A DNA stretch of 8,215 nt from an uncultured Bacilli bacterium (GTDB taxonomy: Bacteria; Bacillota_I; Bacilli_A; RF39; UBA660), in the NCBI GenBank assembly GCA_934148875.1, contig CAKPDJ010000057.1:1-8215 (forward strand), in the 5' to 3' direction. Of this stretch, positions 1 to 6,091 are shown one piece after another (position 1 is the first letter of the stretch; every line of letters starts with the position of its first letter). Made by a program: the position numbers and the translations under genes. The notes below the pieces were generated by a model that made no database searches, was not told where the DNA came from, and was given only the letters and a program-made list of their open reading frames with translations.

Positions 1-78
1 AACTCAATTGACAACTTAATTTTAGCATTAATTTACACTTTTTTATCCAAAATTCCAGTTTCTACTTGAAATTTAGGA

Positions 79-648
79 TTATTGTTGCTTTTCTATCGTT
101 TTTTGTCTAACATCAGAACTTTGCTTTTTATCTGTTATTTCTTGATAATGTTTTATTACATCTTCATAAGTTTCTGTCGTATAAATTTTAAAGCCATTTG
201 TGTACCCATTTTGAATTATAATTGGAATATAATACCCTGTAAATTGAATCCTATTTTCAAAGTAGTTCAAAGTTTCTGTTTTATAATCAAACGAATATTC
301 ACCTCTTTTTTTAGGATTATCATAATCAGCAAACAATATTTCAGAATCATCACTGCCTCTAGTAATCATAAATCTACAGGGAACATAAGAGTTCCTACAA
401 CTACGAGCAGACGTTAATCTATCTAAACTTCCATATCGTTTTATTTCATTCTCTAAAAGTTTAAATTCTTCTTCGTTAAGATTGCATACCGAAAAAGGGA
501 TACCAGCTTCAACACAAGATTGAATATAAGAATATAAATTTACATCCAATATATTATCCCTAACGGGCCTGCGGCATAACATTTTTCTACATAATTCTTC
601 TGTTTTATAGTTACTTACACTATAATTTATAATAATTACTTTATCCAT
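79..648 (-). CDS. Hypothetical protein, 189 aa, last gene of the trmD cluster
   Basis: I do not recognise this protein. It has no signal peptide or convincing membrane segment and looks cytoplasmic. It opens with a beta-like stretch (DKVIIINYSV). All six cysteines lie in the first half (C20, C25, C45, C55, C84, C91), with the basic run RRPVR between C25 and C45. The second half is rich in aromatic residues (YSFDYKTETLNYF, TGYYIPIIIQNGY), and the last 20 residues are charged and probably disordered (DKKQSSDVRQKTIEKQQ). The start is supported by GGGGG placed four bases ahead of the ATG. It begins 20 bases after the preceding gene stops, so it is probably cotranscribed with trmD. The cysteines could bind metal, but there is no regular CxxC pair, so that is only a possibility. 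A real gene is likely; its function is unknown. Confidence 0.72.
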   Translation of the reverse strand: MDKVIIINYSVSNYKTEELCRKMLCRRPVRDNILDVNLYSYIQSCVEAGIPFSVCNLNEEEFKLLENEIKRYGSLDRLTSARSCRNSYVPCRFMITRGSDDSEILFADYDNPKKRGEYSFDYKTETLNYFENRIQFTGYYIPIIIQNGYTNGFKIYTTETYEDVIKHYQEITDKKQSSDVRQKTIEKQQ

Positions 649-668
649 ATTTCCCCCTGAATCTAAGG

Positions 669-1136
669 TTATCTACTTCTTCTACCTATTTCGTTTTCAT
701 TTTCATAGTTTTCTTGATAATTCTGTTCTAAATAATAAAGTCTCAGTTTCAATTCTTGTTCTAAAATATCTAATTTTTTATCCATTAAATCAGCTTCTTC
801 TTTTTCTAAGTGTTTACGATACTTATTTAATAGTTCTAATCTCAATTTACTAACTTCATTTAAACCCTCACGATAAGCAGTTCCAGTATCGTCATCACTT
901 TCAAAAATTATATTTAAAAGTTGAATTAGTTTACGGAATTTTAAATCAAATTTCTTTTTAGCCACTTTTTCCGCTAAAGATGGATTAATAATAACTACTT
1001 TATTGACATTAATAGCATCTTCTATCTTTACACCCTTTTTAGGTGATAAATCATATCCTTCCATCTTATCATATTCAAAATATGTAATAGCCTTATCATT
1101 CTTATTCTTAACAATTAGATATTTCTTATCAAGCAT
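669..1136 (-). CDS. Hypothetical coiled-coil protein, 155 aa, directly downstream of trmD
   Basis: I do not recognise this protein. The frame opens at a GTG (1145), but AGGTGA (1147-1142) lies five bases before the ATG at 1136, so I prefer MLDKKYLIVK as the N-terminus. The first half is a mixed alpha/beta region with short hydrophobic strands (KYLIVK, NKVVIINPS). An acidic patch, ESDDDTGTAYREG, sits around residues 79-91. Residues about 92-140 have the charged heptad pattern of a long helix or coiled coil (KLRLELLNKYRKHLEKEEADL, then LDILEQELKLRLYYLEQ). The tail is acidic and Asn-rich and ends in the basic GRRSR. There is no membrane segment. The trmD stop codon lies 9 bases before the chosen ATG, so it is probably translated from the same mRNA. 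rplS usually occupies this position after trmD in Firmicutes, and this is clearly not L19. A structural or interaction role is a guess from composition only. Confidence 0.75.
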   Translation of the reverse strand: MLDKKYLIVKNKNDKAITYFEYDKMEGYDLSPKKGVKIEDAINVNKVVIINPSLAEKVAKKKFDLKFRKLIQLLNIIFESDDDTGTAYREGLNEVSKLRLELLNKYRKHLEKEEADLMDKKLDILEQELKLRLYYLEQNYQENYENENEIGRRSR

Positions 1137-1145
1137 TGAATTCAC

Positions 1146-1811
1146 CTACTTTTCTAATAAATCTGGTCTGCGTTCTCTAGTTCTATTATAACGCGAATTT
1201 TCTCTAAATTCATCTATTTTTTTATGATCACCCGATAATAATACATCAGGTACTTTCATTCCCCTAAAGTCAGCTGGTTTAGTATAGGTTTCATAATCTA
1301 ATAATGAATCATTAAAACTATCTACTAAATGGCTTTCTTTTTCAATCACTCCATCAACAAGTCTTATAATTGAATCAGCTACAACCATAGCTGGTAATTC
1401 TCCACCAGTTAAAACATAATCACCAATAGATATTTCCATATCTACAATTTTTCGAATTCTTTCATCAAATCCTTCATAATGACCACATAATAGTATCAAA
1501 TGTTTTTCCTTAGATAGATCATAAGCAATACTTTCTTTATAAACATAGCCATCAGGTGTTAGCATTATTACTTTACTATCCTTAGTTCTAATGCTTTCAA
1601 TACAATCATATATAGGTTGGCACATTAAAACCATACCATTACCACCGCCATAAGGAGTATCATCCACTTTTTGATGAGAATCATTAGAGTATTTTCTAAA
1701 ATCGATAATATTAACTTCTACTATTTTTTTATCAATAGCTCTCCTTATTATTGATTCAGTAGTAAAGTTTTGAAACATTTCTGGAAATAAAGTCAAAATA
1801 TCTATTCTCAT
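1146..1811 (-). CDS. trmD: tRNA (guanine-N1-)-methyltransferase TrmD
   Basis: TrmD uses S-adenosylmethionine to make m1G37 next to the anticodon of tRNAs reading CNN codons, which prevents +1 frameshifting. It is a homodimeric SPOUT enzyme with a deep trefoil knot. The family signatures are all visible: MRIDILTLFPEMF at the N-terminus, TPYGGGNGM (52-60), LLCGHYEGFDER (107-118) and SIGDYVLTGGELP (128-140), which form the knot and cofactor site. VDSF around D164 aligns, from memory, with the catalytic Asp169 of E. coli. The C-terminal RRPDLLEK is the conserved end of the tRNA-binding domain. At 221 residues it stops right after that motif, shorter than the usual 240-255, so only the variable tail is missing. 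Its ATG overlaps the rimM stop as ATGA, which suggests translational coupling. RimM-TrmD is a classic bacterial gene pair. Confidence 0.97.
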   Translation of the reverse strand: MRIDILTLFPEMFQNFTTESIIRRAIDKKIVEVNIIDFRKYSNDSHQKVDDTPYGGGNGMVLMCQPIYDCIESIRTKDSKVIMLTPDGYVYKESIAYDLSKEKHLILLCGHYEGFDERIRKIVDMEISIGDYVLTGGELPAMVVADSIIRLVDGVIEKESHLVDSFNDSLLDYETYTKPADFRGMKVPDVLLSGDHKKIDEFRENSRYNRTRERRPDLLEK

Positions 1812-2305
1812 TCAAACATCCCCTTAATTGGTGTGATAGTAATAGTACCACTATTAAAATCAACATTAGAAATAAATTCTTTTTGATATGGAATATAGAC
1901 CGTTTTTTCATTAGATTTTATAATTAATAATTTATTATGTCCAGCATCACCAATATCTTCTACTATTCCCTTTTTAATACCATCAACCATAACAGAAAGG
2001 CCAATTAAATCTGTTTCTAAGTATTCATCTTTTCCAAGTTTTAAATCTTCCTTTTTAATATATACATATAAACCTTTATACTTTAAAATCTGATTAATAT
2101 CATTATACCCTTTCATTGTTATCATTTCAAAATTCTTATGATGACGATAACTATTAATTATTTCTTTTTCTTTCTTTCTACCAATATAAATAGGCATTCC
2201 AGCAACAAAAACCCGATCTTTTTTTTCAAAGTCAGATAATATTCTAATTTCACCCTTAATACCATGAGTATTAACTATTTTTCCTATATAAATATATTCT
2301 TCCAT
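1808..2305 (-). CDS. rimM: Ribosome maturation factor RimM
   Basis: RimM binds ribosomal protein S19 and the 16S rRNA head and helps mature the 3' domain of the 30S subunit. The N-terminal barrel domain starts with the family signature IGKIVNTHGIKGEIR (7-21). The C-terminal PRC-barrel domain is marked by DLIGLSVMVDG (99-109), GIVEDIGDAGHNKLLII (113-129) and IPYQKEFISNVD (138-149). The 165-residue length is normal for Firmicutes. It starts at an ATG preceded by GGAGGG (2315-2310). It overlaps the stop codon of the methyltransferase gene upstream by one base and overlaps trmD by four, so three consecutive genes are translationally linked. In many Bacilli rpsP precedes rimM; here a YsgA-like gene does. 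The stop codon is TGA, direct evidence for the standard code. Confidence 0.96.
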   Translation of the reverse strand: MEEYIYIGKIVNTHGIKGEIRILSDFEKKDRVFVAGMPIYIGRKKEKEIINSYRHHKNFEMITMKGYNDINQILKYKGLYVYIKKEDLKLGKDEYLETDLIGLSVMVDGIKKGIVEDIGDAGHNKLLIIKSNEKTVYIPYQKEFISNVDFNSGTITITPIKGMFE

Positions 2306-3045
2306 TAGTCCCTCCTACTTAATTCATAAAGTAAGATAGAAGTAGCTATAGCTACATTTAAGCTTTCTACTTCATTATCAAGTTCAATATAAATAAATTT
2401 ATCACAAAGTTCTAATATCTCAGGATTTACTCCTCTACCTTCATTTCCCATAATAAGAGCATATTTTTCTTTATCACGACTGCTTAATTTTCTAATATCC
2501 TCGCCATATTCTACTCTAGTACCATAAATAGGTATTTCAAGTTCTTTTAGTTTAGCTATAACTTCTTTTAAATTAGCTGATACTACATTCAAATGAAACT
2601 GATTACCTTGAGTAGATCTAATTACCTTAGGATTATATAAATCAACTGTTTCATCTCCCAAAACAACAGTATCAACACCAAAAGCTTTACTACTACGAAG
2701 AATGGTTCCTAAATTACCTGGGTCTTGAACTCTATCTAATAGTAATATCTTATTACCATAGTTAGAATTTTCTTCTTTCTTATGACATATTCCTATAATA
2801 TGGCTTGGACACTCTAACGTAGATAATTTTTCTATTATTTCTTTAGTAACATAAGTAATTGGAATATCAAGTACAGAAATACTATCTTCTTCTAGTAGAA
2901 CTTCATCTAATAAACCACTACGGTAAGCCTCTATTACTAAATGGTCTCCTTCTACTAAAAACTTATTACAGTTATCACGATACTTTTTTTCTTTTAATTT
3001 AACACACTCTTTTATTTTATCATTATCTAAACTAGTAATTAACAT
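2305..3045 (-). CDS. ysgA: SpoU/TrmH-family RNA 2'-O-ribose methyltransferase, YsgA (RlmP)-like
   Basis: This is a SPOUT-class enzyme that transfers a methyl group from S-adenosylmethionine to an RNA 2'-hydroxyl. The N-terminal L30e-like substrate-binding domain is recognisable (NKFLVEGDHLVIEAYRSG, 27-44). The catalytic domain has motif 1 DRVQDPGNLGTILRSS (104-119) with the key Asn and Arg, motif 2 ALIMGNEGRGV (196-206) and motif 3 ELDNEVESLNVAIATSILLY (221-240). The 246-residue length is typical. The B. subtilis relative YsgA (RlmP) is reported to make Gm2553 in the 23S rRNA A-loop and also neighbours sspI, as here, which favours that assignment over RlmB or TrmH. The substrate itself is inferred. 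The start is set by GAGGTGA (3055-3049) ahead of the ATG at 3045. It follows the metalloprotease gene by 9 bases and overlaps rimM by one. Confidence 0.92.
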   Translation of the reverse strand: MLITSLDNDKIKECVKLKEKKYRDNCNKFLVEGDHLVIEAYRSGLLDEVLLEEDSISVLDIPITYVTKEIIEKLSTLECPSHIIGICHKKEENSNYGNKILLLDRVQDPGNLGTILRSSKAFGVDTVVLGDETVDLYNPKVIRSTQGNQFHLNVVSANLKEVIAKLKELEIPIYGTRVEYGEDIRKLSSRDKEKYALIMGNEGRGVNPEILELCDKFIYIELDNEVESLNVAIATSILLYELSRRD

Positions 3046-3054
3046 AAGTCACCT

Positions 3055-3693
3055 CTAATAATTTTTCATAATTCTTCTAACTTCCTTATAATTAGGATAA
3101 TTTGCCTCTACTACTTTCCAAAATCTATTTGAATGATTCATTTCAATAAAATGAGATAATTCATGAACGATAACGTAATCTAAACAATATGGTTCTTTTT
3201 TTATTAGTTCTAAGTTAAGAGTTACACGTTTTAATTTAGAATTACATACACCCCAACGGCTAGTCATCTTACGAATAGTTAAATTAGGATATGGAATACT
3301 ACGATCAAAGTTATTATACCAATAATCAAGTCTTTCTTTAAAAAGAATTGAAGCTTCTTTTTTTAACCATCTATCAACATCAAAATCAGTTGGTACAAAT
3401 ATTTTTTCTTCACCTATCGATACATCATTAGTATTAATACGAACCAAATCATACTTCTTACCCAAATAATAAAAAGAATTTTTAAGTTCCTGTTTATAAA
3501 GTTGTTTCTGATACATTTTAACTATAGAAGCCATATTTTCATCAATAATTGATTTTACTTTTTTATCACTCATTAAAAAAGAAGTAGTTACATAAAGTTT
3601 TAAATCATCTTTTATACGTAAATAAGTATTTTTATTACCTCTTTTTTTAGTAATTATTACTTCTATACTATTACCATCGATATTAACAAACAT
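3055..3693 (-). CDS. YgjP-like (DUF45, M48-type) zinc metallopeptidase family protein, 212 aa
   Basis: The protein belongs to the YgjP/DUF45 family of small cytoplasmic zinc-metalloprotease-like proteins. Diagnostic features, numbered from the start chosen here, are SRWG followed by C (145-150), the zinc motif HELSH at 177-181 with catalytic Glu178, and a third ligand His187 in MNHSNRFW, all in the order and spacing of the family. The frame stays open upstream to a TTG at 3777, which would add a hydrophobic 28-residue leader, but that codon lacks a ribosome site and lies in the divergent promoter region. GGTGA ahead of the ATG at 3693 gives a normal-length protein starting MFVNIDG. The stop codon TAG overlaps the ribosome site of the methyltransferase gene 9 bases on, so it probably heads the ysgA-rimM-trmD operon. 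The physiological substrate is unknown. Confidence 0.9.
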   Translation of the reverse strand: MFVNIDGNSIEVIITKKRGNKNTYLRIKDDLKLYVTTSFLMSDKKVKSIIDENMASIVKMYQKQLYKQELKNSFYYLGKKYDLVRINTNDVSIGEEKIFVPTDFDVDRWLKKEASILFKERLDYWYNNFDRSIPYPNLTIRKMTSRWGVCNSKLKRVTLNLELIKKEPYCLDYVIVHELSHFIEMNHSNRFWKVVEANYPNYKEVRRIMKNY

Positions 3694-3743
3694 GTAATCA
3701 CCACTCAGTCTATTCAATTTTATCATGAAACAAGAAAAAAAAC

Positions 3744-3766
3744 TATAACTTAGTATAAAAGTTATA
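3744..3766. repeat. 8-bp inverted repeat in the sspI/ygjP divergent region
   Basis: The left arm TATAACTT (3744-3751) and right arm AAGTTATA (3759-3766) are exact complements separated by 7 bases. The site lies between two divergent genes. It could be an operator or simply a consequence of AT-rich composition. Its centre contains the GTATA proposed below as the -35 element of sspI. Confidence 0.45.
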
Positions 3767-3781
3767 ATTCTTAGCAAAATA
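3753..3781 (+). promoter_or_regulatory. Candidate forespore (SigG/SigF-type) promoter of sspI
   Basis: GTATA (3753-3757), 17 bases, then CAAAATA (3775-3781) resembles the forespore SigG pattern (GHATR, about 17-18 bases, CATWHTA) with one mismatch in the -10 element. Minor small acid-soluble spore protein genes such as sspI are known SigG targets in Bacillus. A start site just after the -10 would leave only a few bases before AAAGGAG (3788-3794), an unusually short leader, so this is tentative. Confidence 0.35.
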
Positions 3782-3801
3782 TTATTGAAAGGAGAATTAT
3801 A

Positions 3802-4014
3802 ATGAATTTAGATATTAGAAGTCATATTATTAATAACTTTAAAGGTGATGACATTAATGTATTAAGAGATGCAATTGAGGAAAGTATCAAAAATAATGAT
3901 GAAATTACATTACCTGGTATGGGAGTGTTTTTTGAATTAGTATGGCAAAAAGCTGATAATGATACTAAAGATAAAATTCTTACTATTTTAGAAAGTTGTG
4001 TTAAAGGAGCTTAA
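3802..4014 (+). CDS. sspI: Small acid-soluble spore protein SspI
   Basis: SspI is a minor small acid-soluble protein found in the spore core, made in the forespore late in sporulation. The 70-residue protein matches the family end to end: MNLDIRSHIINNF at the N-terminus (Bacillus MNLNLRKAVIANV), an acidic middle (DAIEESIKNNDEITL), the hallmark LPGMGVFFELVWQ, and a helix ending in LESCVKGA. The Bacillus protein has 71 residues. It is the only plus-strand gene in the window. It is divergent from the ygjP/ysgA cluster and convergent with the DUF1653 gene. AAAGGAG lies seven bases before the ATG. The adjacency to ysgA is a known Bacillus arrangement. It has its own terminator, overlapping the stop codon, so it is monocistronic. 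Expression in the forespore is inferred from the family and from the candidate promoter. Confidence 0.95.
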   Translation: MNLDIRSHIINNFKGDDINVLRDAIEESIKNNDEITLPGMGVFFELVWQKADNDTKDKILTILESCVKGA

Positions 4015-4029
4015 ATAAGCTCTTTTTTT
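4007..4029 (+). terminator. Rho-independent terminator of sspI
   Basis: GAGCTTA (4007-4013) pairs with TAAGCTC (4016-4022) and is followed by seven T. The stem contains the sspI stop codon, and the upstream AAAG can extend pairing into the T-tract. The nominal 2-base loop means the innermost pair opens in practice. Confidence 0.85.
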
Positions 4030-4033
4030 ACGC

Positions 4034-4064
4034 AAAAATAAAACCCAAGTAAAAACTTGAGTTT
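4034..4064 (-). terminator. Rho-independent terminator of the DUF1653 gene, facing the sspI terminator
   Basis: Read on the minus strand, AAACTCAAGT (4064-4055), loop TTTT, then ACTTGGGTTT (4050-4041) form a 10-bp stem with one G-U pair, followed by TATTTTT (4040-4034). On the plus strand the G-U becomes an A-C mismatch, so the element is built for minus-strand transcripts, that is, for the convergent gene ending at 4164. No gene is seen in the intervening 4065-4163. Confidence 0.75.
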
Positions 4065-4163
4065 ATTTTCATAATGATGCCTTAAAGGAAAAGTAGAACA
4101 ACTTTTAGACAACATTTAAAATTAGTAATAAAATTAATTAACTAACTAGATAAATAATATCTT

Positions 4164-4409
4164 TTAATCATTTACACTTTTTATTTCTTGCAATTCAAAT
4201 CTGTATTTCTGTTTTACATTAGGATATTTTTCATGATCAACTTCACTTAAGAACATCTCCATTGGTCTAATCCATAAACTTCCATCACTATATAGTCTTC
4301 TGTAAACTACATATTTTTCCTTTGTTTCAGAATGATTTGCAACATCTATAACTAAATAATAATTTCCTTTAAAGTGTTTGTAAATGCCATTGATTTTTAT
4401 TTTTCTCAC
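4164..4409 (-). CDS. DUF1653-family small protein, 81 aa, GTG start
   Basis: The core NGIYKHFKGNYYLVIDVANHSETKEKYVVYRRLYSDGSLWIRPMEMFLSEV has the DUF1653 pattern: xGxYxHFKGxxYxV, AxHSET, VVYxxLY, LWxRPxxMF. The family consists of short cytoplasmic single-domain proteins of unknown role, so no function is assigned. The frame also has an ATG at 4424, but the only good ribosome site, GGAGGAG (4422-4416), lies inside those first codons and exactly six bases before the GTG at 4409. I therefore start at VRKIKINGIYKHF, which matches where the domain begins. It stands alone, between the tRNA-Arg terminator and a terminator shared with the sspI side. The 16-residue charged tail after the domain (KYRFELQEIKSVND) is not conserved as far as I know. 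Confidence 0.85.
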   Translation of the reverse strand: MRKIKINGIYKHFKGNYYLVIDVANHSETKEKYVVYRRLYSDGSLWIRPMEMFLSEVDHEKYPNVKQKYRFELQEIKSVND

Positions 4410-4494
4410 TTTGAGCTCCTCCATCTCATATTTTTATTTTGTCATAGCTTAAGAATATTTACCATTACTTAAATTAATATAAATTTCAAAATAT

Positions 4495-4544
4495 AAAAAC
4501 ACTTTGCACTTGTATAATAATTATGTCATTATGCAAGTGTGTTT
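4495..4544 (-). terminator. Long AT-rich hairpin between tRNA-Arg and the DUF1653 gene
   Basis: CACTTGTATAAT (4507-4518) pairs over 12 bp, with one G-T, to ATTATGCAAGTG (4528-4539). AAACA/TGTTT can extend the stem past a bulge. On the minus strand it is followed by CAAAGTG and five T. It may be a second, backup terminator after tRNA-Arg or a structured leader of the DUF1653 gene; I cannot tell which. Confidence 0.4.
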
Positions 4545-4594
4545 ATAAAATTGAATTAATTTATATAAATATTATATCATAAAATTAGGCACTT

Positions 4595-4624
4595 AAAAAC
4601 TCGAACTTTTTATAGTCCGAGTTT
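4595..4624 (-). terminator. Rho-independent terminator of tRNA-Arg
   Basis: On the minus strand AAACTCGGACT (4624-4614), a six-base loop, and AGTTCGAGTTT (4607-4597) form an 11-bp stem with one G-U, ending in five T. It starts 11 bases after the tRNA CCA end. Confidence 0.88.
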
Positions 4625-4634
4625 AGTATCAACA

Positions 4635-4711
<77 letters not shown>

Positions 4712-4734
4712 GTCTTGCTCAAATGAACAGTTAA

Positions 4735-4764
4735 ATTATATAACTATTATGATAAAGTTGTCAA
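4735..4764 (-). promoter_or_regulatory. SigA-type promoter of tRNA-Arg
   Basis: The consensus -35 TTGACA (4764-4759) and consensus -10 TATAAT (4740-4735) are separated by 18 bases. The expected start, about 4728, leaves a short leader before the tRNA at 4711. Both hexamers are perfect, as expected for a stable-RNA promoter. Confidence 0.88.
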
Positions 4765-4856
4765 TACTTTTAACAAAAAATATCACTTTAAAGTATTCGA
4801 ATATAATTTACATTTGCGATAATATGTACACAGATGAGGGAAACTTTATACAATAT

Positions 4857-4897
4857 AAAAGGGAAATACTTAACCTTTGACTGTTGAGTACTTACCC
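4857..4897 (-). terminator. Possible gerM terminator
   Basis: On the minus strand GGGTAAGTACTCAAC (4897-4883) and GTTAAGTATTTCCC (4874-4861) form a stem with one bulge, one G-U and one mismatch, then TTTTAT. It is about 190 bases after the gerM stop. The T-run can itself pair into the neighbouring small stem, which weakens the call. Confidence 0.4.
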
Positions 4898-4911
4898 TAA
4901 ATAATTAGTAT

Positions 4912-4946
4912 AGTACTTAATCTAATGCAGATTGAGTACTATTTTT
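4912..4946 (+). terminator. Terminator-like hairpin with plus-strand polarity
   Basis: AGTACTTAATCT (4912-4923), a 5-base loop, and AGATTGAGTACT (4929-4940) pair over 12 bp with one G-U on the plus strand (an A-C mismatch on the minus strand), followed by ATTTTT. No plus-strand gene precedes it, which is why a small RNA is considered. Confidence 0.45.
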
Positions 4947-5085
4947 ATGTATAGAATCATTAAAGAAACTATTAATAAAATAATAATTAGTATTAGAAAC
5001 AGGAATAGTAAATCTTTTTCTTATAAATAGTATGGAAAAATCAACGATTTCTATTTTACTTTTTTTAATTTGTCCTCTGAATTTT

Positions 5086-6042
5086 TTATTTATTTTCATT
5101 ATAGCATTGATTAGTAGTATACAAAGCTTCACCATTTACTTGAAAAATAACACTTTTTACTTTATAGGTATCACATACCGATTCAGCTACAGTATAAGTT
5201 ACTTCTTCAAGTAATTTATTATTAGTAAAAATACTTTGATTAAAATTAAGTGTCATTATTTCATCCTGAAGTTCATAGTTAATTAATTGCGTATCTTGAT
5301 TAAGTAAAGATACTAAACTAGATTCATAAATATAATTACTTGATAGATTATCAATTATAATATTTATTTTTTCTCTATCATCATTTAAATATTTAGTAAC
5401 TGGAACATAATAATTATTATTACTAATTTTATCAAGATAATATAAAGTAACTTTTTGAATACCATTTAGATTATCAATATCAAACACTTTATTAATACCA
5501 AAGTCTCTAGTTATGACTTCTGGTATTTTTTTCTTAGTTTTTGGAAGTTCACTTAAAATATTACCATTTATTTTAATAGTAACACCAGCTACCTCATTTA
5601 AATTAATTACACTATAGGTAATTGCTTCTATTACTCTCTCTTCCAATTCTAAAGTAGTATTTAATAATTCCTCCGAAAAATCAAGCGTTGCAACTTTATC
5701 TTTTAATTCAACATTATTTAATTTGGTATTAGTTGGAATAATTCCAGATAACCCGGTTGGAATTTTATCATTTTTTTGAACAGTTAAATAATTAATAATT
5801 CCCCTTATCTTACTATTCAAATTATCTTCTTCCAGCAAAATATTAGTTTTAACTAAATAATTATTTGGACCTAATAAATATATTTCATTAGTACCAAGAT
5901 TAGAAACATATTCAACATTAATATTAGGATTCAAATAATCTTTATTACTGTTTATTTTTTCTGGAATTATACAAATCACAAATACTATTAAAAAGGAAAA
6001 CGTAGTAATAATAATCTTTCTAAGAGCTTTTCTTTTTAACAT
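5086..6042 (-). CDS. gerM: GerM-like sporulation/germination protein with two GerMN domains
   Basis: GerM is an envelope-associated mother-cell protein needed in Bacillus for normal sporulation and germination. Here a basic N-terminus (MLKRKALRKI) is followed by one hydrophobic segment, about residues 9-26, acting as a membrane anchor. A cysteine follows it (VICIIP), but there is no proper lipobox, unlike the lipoprotein described in Bacillus. Two GerMN repeats follow. In the first (about 50-170) LVKTNILLEE, PTGLSGIIPTNTKLNNVEL, ATLDFSEELL and TYSVINLNEVAGVTIKING stand out. In the second (about 198-308) VTLYYLDK, MTLNFNQSIF and VTYTVAESV...VIFQVNGEALY stand out. The 318 residues compare with about 366 in B. 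subtilis. The start follows GGGTGA at normal spacing. It lies directly downstream of gerE, as the two genes lie close together in Bacillus. Mother-cell expression is inferred from the family. Confidence 0.9.
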   Translation of the reverse strand: MLKRKALRKIIITTFSFLIVFVICIIPEKINSNKDYLNPNINVEYVSNLGTNEIYLLGPNNYLVKTNILLEEDNLNSKIRGIINYLTVQKNDKIPTGLSGIIPTNTKLNNVELKDKVATLDFSEELLNTTLELEERVIEAITYSVINLNEVAGVTIKINGNILSELPKTKKKIPEVITRDFGINKVFDIDNLNGIQKVTLYYLDKISNNNYYVPVTKYLNDDREKINIIIDNLSSNYIYESSLVSLLNQDTQLINYELQDEIMTLNFNQSIFTNNKLLEEVTYTVAESVCDTYKVKSVIFQVNGEALYTTNQCYNENK

Positions 6043-6091
6043 GTTATCACCCTACCTACTTAAATCTATGTCTAATTTTAATATTTAGAAG

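Larger units (their letters stand above)
4765..5085. other. Intergenic stretch between gerM and the tRNA-Arg promoter, rich in hairpins
   Basis: No gene is supported here. A 72-codon minus frame (4917-5135) overlaps the end of gerM without a ribosome site. The part near 4844-4946 holds three consecutive stem-loops: 4844-4861, 4861-4897 and 4912-4940. Arms in the last two share an AGTACT-type core. On the plus strand the last stem is followed by ATTTTT, and TGCGATAAT (4815-4823), an extended -10-like sequence, lies upstream, so a plus-strand RNA of roughly 115 bases is possible. On the minus strand the 4861-4897 stem may end gerM transcripts. The part from 4947 to 5085 shows nothing I can name. 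Confidence 0.5.

Noticed and set aside
33..92. A short minus-strand frame reading KSNNNPKFQVETGILDKKV that could be a frameshifted extension of the 189-residue protein
   Set aside because: The string looks protein-like, but it is only 19 codons, has no start, and the upstream gene has a normal stop; without homologues a frameshift cannot be argued.
3693..3777. A hydrophobic N-terminal extension of the YgjP-like protein suggesting a membrane anchor
   Set aside because: It would need a TTG start without a ribosome site inside the divergent promoter region; the ATG at 3693 has a ribosome site and gives the normal family length.
3788..3803. AGGAGAATTATAAT shared by the sspI ribosome site and the efp palindrome
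   Set aside because: The 14-base match consists of a ribosome site plus AT-rich bases and is most likely coincidence; no other shared sequence flanks it.
4917..5135. A 72-codon minus-strand frame overlapping the end of gerM
   Set aside because: It overlaps gerM by 50 bases in another frame, has no ribosome site at either possible ATG, runs into the 4912-4940 hairpin and resembles nothing I know.
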